5,367 bases of DNA, taken from assembly GCA_005877225.1 (NCBI GenBank), contig VBPK01000058.1, positions 1-5,367 of the forward strand. The letters are read 5' to 3'. Shown here piece by piece: positions 3,916 to 5,367 of the stretch. The DNA is from Nitrososphaerota archaeon. Its GTDB lineage: Archaea; Thermoproteota; Nitrososphaeria; Nitrososphaerales; Gagatemarchaeaceae. The notes beneath the pieces were generated by a model. It did no database searches, had not been told where the DNA came from, and saw nothing but the letters and a program-made list of their open reading frames with translations. The position numbers and the translations under genes are program-made. Every line of letters begins with the position of its first letter. Position 1 is the first letter of the stretch.

Positions 3916-5367
3916 GTGGTGTCTCACGCATCATACAAGTCCATAACTCTCTTTGCGACAATTTCCGCAATTCTGTTATTGCTCGTCCGGCTTCCCGTTT
4001 TGCCGGCAACGGCATCGGCTTCCTCACCAACCACCCTTCTGATCCCGATATACAACAGCCGGCTTGACAAATGGGACCCTGTCATCCAGGCAAAGACGAA
4101 TCACCCCGACGTACCAATGATTGCCATAATCGATCCTAACAGCGGTCCTGGGAGTTCCCCAAATACGAACTACGCAACACTGACGCAAAGACTTCACTCT
4201 GTTGGCATTATTGTAATTGGATACACATGGGTTAACTATGGTTCACGAAACATCAGTGATGTCTTCACCGCGATTGACGAGTACAAGAGTTGGTACAACG
4301 TTGACGGAATAATCATCGACCAGATGTCATACTACGGAGGAGACGAAAACTACTACTCTAGTCTGACCAACCATGCAAAATCAGATGGACTCGCACTTGT
4401 AATAGGAAATCCCGGCACTGAAACACGACCAAGCTACGTAGGCACCGTGGACACCATCATCCTCTATGAAGATTCGGGAGCACCTGCAATCAGCTACCTT
4501 GGAGGATGGCATGCGAACTATGATAAGGCGAACTGGGGCATTCTGCCGCATGGTGTAAACAGTCTGAGTAAATCATACCTTGCTAGTGCATCGAAGTACG
4601 TGGGTTACATCTACATGAGCAACGGAACTATGCCGAACCCTTGGAATTCTTTGCCACCCTATTTTGGGGATATGGTAGCCGCGCTGGATCCTGCTCCGTC
4701 TACAACTACGACGACTTCCTCCACGACTACTACCACAACAACTACCACGACGACGAGTGTCACATCGACATCGACGACGACGACGACGAGCACCTCTCTG
4801 ACTACCACGACCGCCTCTGTGACTACCACGACCACAACCTCTGCTACGGCGACGAGTTCCTCGTCGACGACAACGACCACCTCTATCGGCGGCACGTCTC
4901 ACTTGTCGGTGGCAACCCAGGACACCTCCGGAGCGACTCTCACTGGCTACAACACAGTGCTATCCCAGAACGGAGTGACGGTGGCGAGTGGGTTCACCCC
5001 AGCCACGTTCACTCTCAATAACGGCCAGTCATACAGCCTCCTGGTCAATGGGTTCGGCTCTTGCTCCTTCGACCACTGGCTAGACAACGGCAGCACGGGC
5101 AATCCAAGAGCAGTCTCGGTGACGAGTGATACCACCCTGACGGCGGTCATGAACTGCGTCACCTCGACCTCTACCACGACCACCGCTACGACTACGATGA
5201 TCACAACAACTACCACGGCGACGAGTTCCACGTCGACAACCACGGCCTCGTCTACGATATCTTCGACTTCAGCTTCATCCACGACTACGACACAAGCAAC
5301 GACCACTACGACAACCACTGTAACGAGCGCCTCCACATCCCCCACCACGAGCACCACAACAACTACC
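3916..5367 (+). CDS. Secreted spherulin-4 (GH135-like) protein with Thr-rich linkers (3' partial)
   Basis: At least 484 residues, open at the window end. No in-frame ATG lies between the stops (TAG 3892, TGA 3898) and the domain, so GTG 3916 or 3919 is the likely start. Residues 1-35 are a signal peptide (hydrophobic core LFATISAILLLLV, likely cleavage after TASA). Residues 40-257 match the spherulation-specific family 4 domain: LLIPIYNSRLDKWDPVIQAK, PNSGPG, YGSR, VDGIIID135-Q136, N165-P-G167 and LYE185D. In fungal Sph3, the founder of GH135, an Asp-Glu pair and a later Glu are catalytic on galactosaminogalactan. Here the pair is Asp-Gln. Residues 262-323 are a Thr/Ser linker, probably glycosylated. 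Residues 328-414 are a small beta domain (HLSVATQD...GFTPATFTLNNGQSYSL...FDHW...TTLTAV, resembling a divergent InlB/Flg_new_2 repeat) with C383 and C414 likely disulfide-bonded. Residues 416-484 start another linker. Probably an extracellular or S-layer-associated polysaccharide-acting or binding protein. Confidence 0.85.
   Translation, partial: MVSHASYKSITLFATISAILLLLVRLPVLPATASASSPTTLLIPIYNSRLDKWDPVIQAKTNHPDVPMIAIIDPNSGPGSSPNTNYATLTQRLHSVGIIVIGYTWVNYGSRNISDVFTAIDEYKSWYNVDGIIIDQMSYYGGDENYYSSLTNHAKSDGLALVIGNPGTETRPSYVGTVDTIILYEDSGAPAISYLGGWHANYDKANWGILPHGVNSLSKSYLASASKYVGYIYMSNGTMPNPWNSLPPYFGDMVAALDPAPSTTTTTSSTTTTTTTTTTTSVTSTSTTTTTSTSLTTTTASVTTTTTTSATATSSSSTTTTTSIGGTSHLSVATQDTSGATLTGYNTVLSQNGVTVASGFTPATFTLNNGQSYSLLVNGFGSCSFDHWLDNGSTGNPRAVSVTSDTTLTAVMNCVTSTSTTTTATTTMITTTTTATSSTSTTTASSTISSTSASSTTTTQATTTTTTTVTSASTSPTTSTTTTT
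4699..4884 (+). repeat. Low-complexity Thr/Ser linker A
   Basis: About 62 codons, nearly all Thr, Ser, Ala or Val, written as ACN/TCN triplets with runs such as ACGACGACGACGACG. Codons are mixed (ACG, ACC, ACA, ACT), so the amino acids rather than the DNA repeat appear to be kept. The antisense strand therefore reads Val-rich and lacks stops, which creates spurious long frames. Confidence 0.85.
5161..5367 (+). repeat. Low-complexity Thr/Ser linker B (runs off the window)
   Basis: A second Thr/Ser-rich stretch of at least 69 codons after the beta domain. It shares the exact 15-mer ACGGCGACGAGTTCC (5215-5229) with linker A (4846-4860), in the same frame and 369 bases apart, followed by a similar GTCGACRAC stretch. 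This suggests that linkers spread by duplication. Confidence 0.85.

Noticed and set aside
3900..4067. ATG 3900 as the start of the secreted protein
   Set aside because: It is in a different frame and closes at TGA after about 55 codons. The spherulin-4 frame starts at GTG 3916/3919, which alone gives a proper signal peptide.
4573..4902. Antisense Arg/Gly-rich and Val-rich frames opposite linker A
   Set aside because: These are by-products of ACN/TCN repeats in the Thr/Ser linker, which contain no stops when read in reverse. The sense frame continues a recognised domain.
4947..5357. Antisense Val-rich frame opposite linker B and the beta domain
   Set aside because: Same cause as linker A. 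The sense strand encodes a conserved-looking beta domain.

Overview
The window looks like a chromosomal segment of an archaeon, most probably a soil-type Nitrososphaeria (Thaumarchaeota). This is inferred, not proven. The supporting signs are archaeal TATA boxes about 26 bases upstream of several start codons, giving leaderless or short-leader transcripts; T-rich tracts instead of hairpin terminators; a one-domain winged-helix regulator of a type common in archaea; a Tat-exported Rieske protein; and a secreted spherulin-4-type protein with Thr/Ser linkers and a Cys-containing beta repeat. No rRNA, tRNA, transposase, integrase or CRISPR array is visible.

Layout. Bases 2-112 hold the last 36 codons of an unidentified gene. 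Bases 113-549 are mostly non-coding, with a decayed or frameshifted small membrane-protein frame at about 199-326. A divergent pair follows: a minus-strand C-terminal zinc-ribbon protein (550-852) and a plus-strand winged-helix regulator (937-1218) with a clear TATA box. The regulator converges on a minus-strand Rieske iron-sulfur protein (1429-2211), with T-rich tracts for each direction between them. The Rieske gene is divergent from a plus-strand four-helix DoxX-like membrane protein (2538-3035); each has its own TATA box in the 326-base spacer.

Next comes a two-gene plus-strand unit overlapping by ATGA (3159-3368 and 3365-3625). It encodes a short basic protein, possibly a 5'-truncated toxin-like gene, and a DUF2283-like protein, and resembles a toxin-antitoxin pair. 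The last part (3916 to the window edge) is one long open frame lacking an ATG start. It has a signal peptide, a spherulin-4 (GH135-like) domain, a Thr/Ser linker, a small beta domain with two cysteines, and a second Thr/Ser linker that runs off the end.

Functionally, Rieske and DoxX point to membrane electron transfer or redox chemistry, and the spherulin-4 protein to extracellular polysaccharide. Nothing ties all the genes into one pathway. The points most worth a second look are the spherulin-4 protein, which has Gln where the family normally has a catalytic Glu and a perfect 17-bp dyad abutting its TATA box; the apparently truncated partner of the DUF2283 gene; and the long loop between the Rieske cluster motifs.
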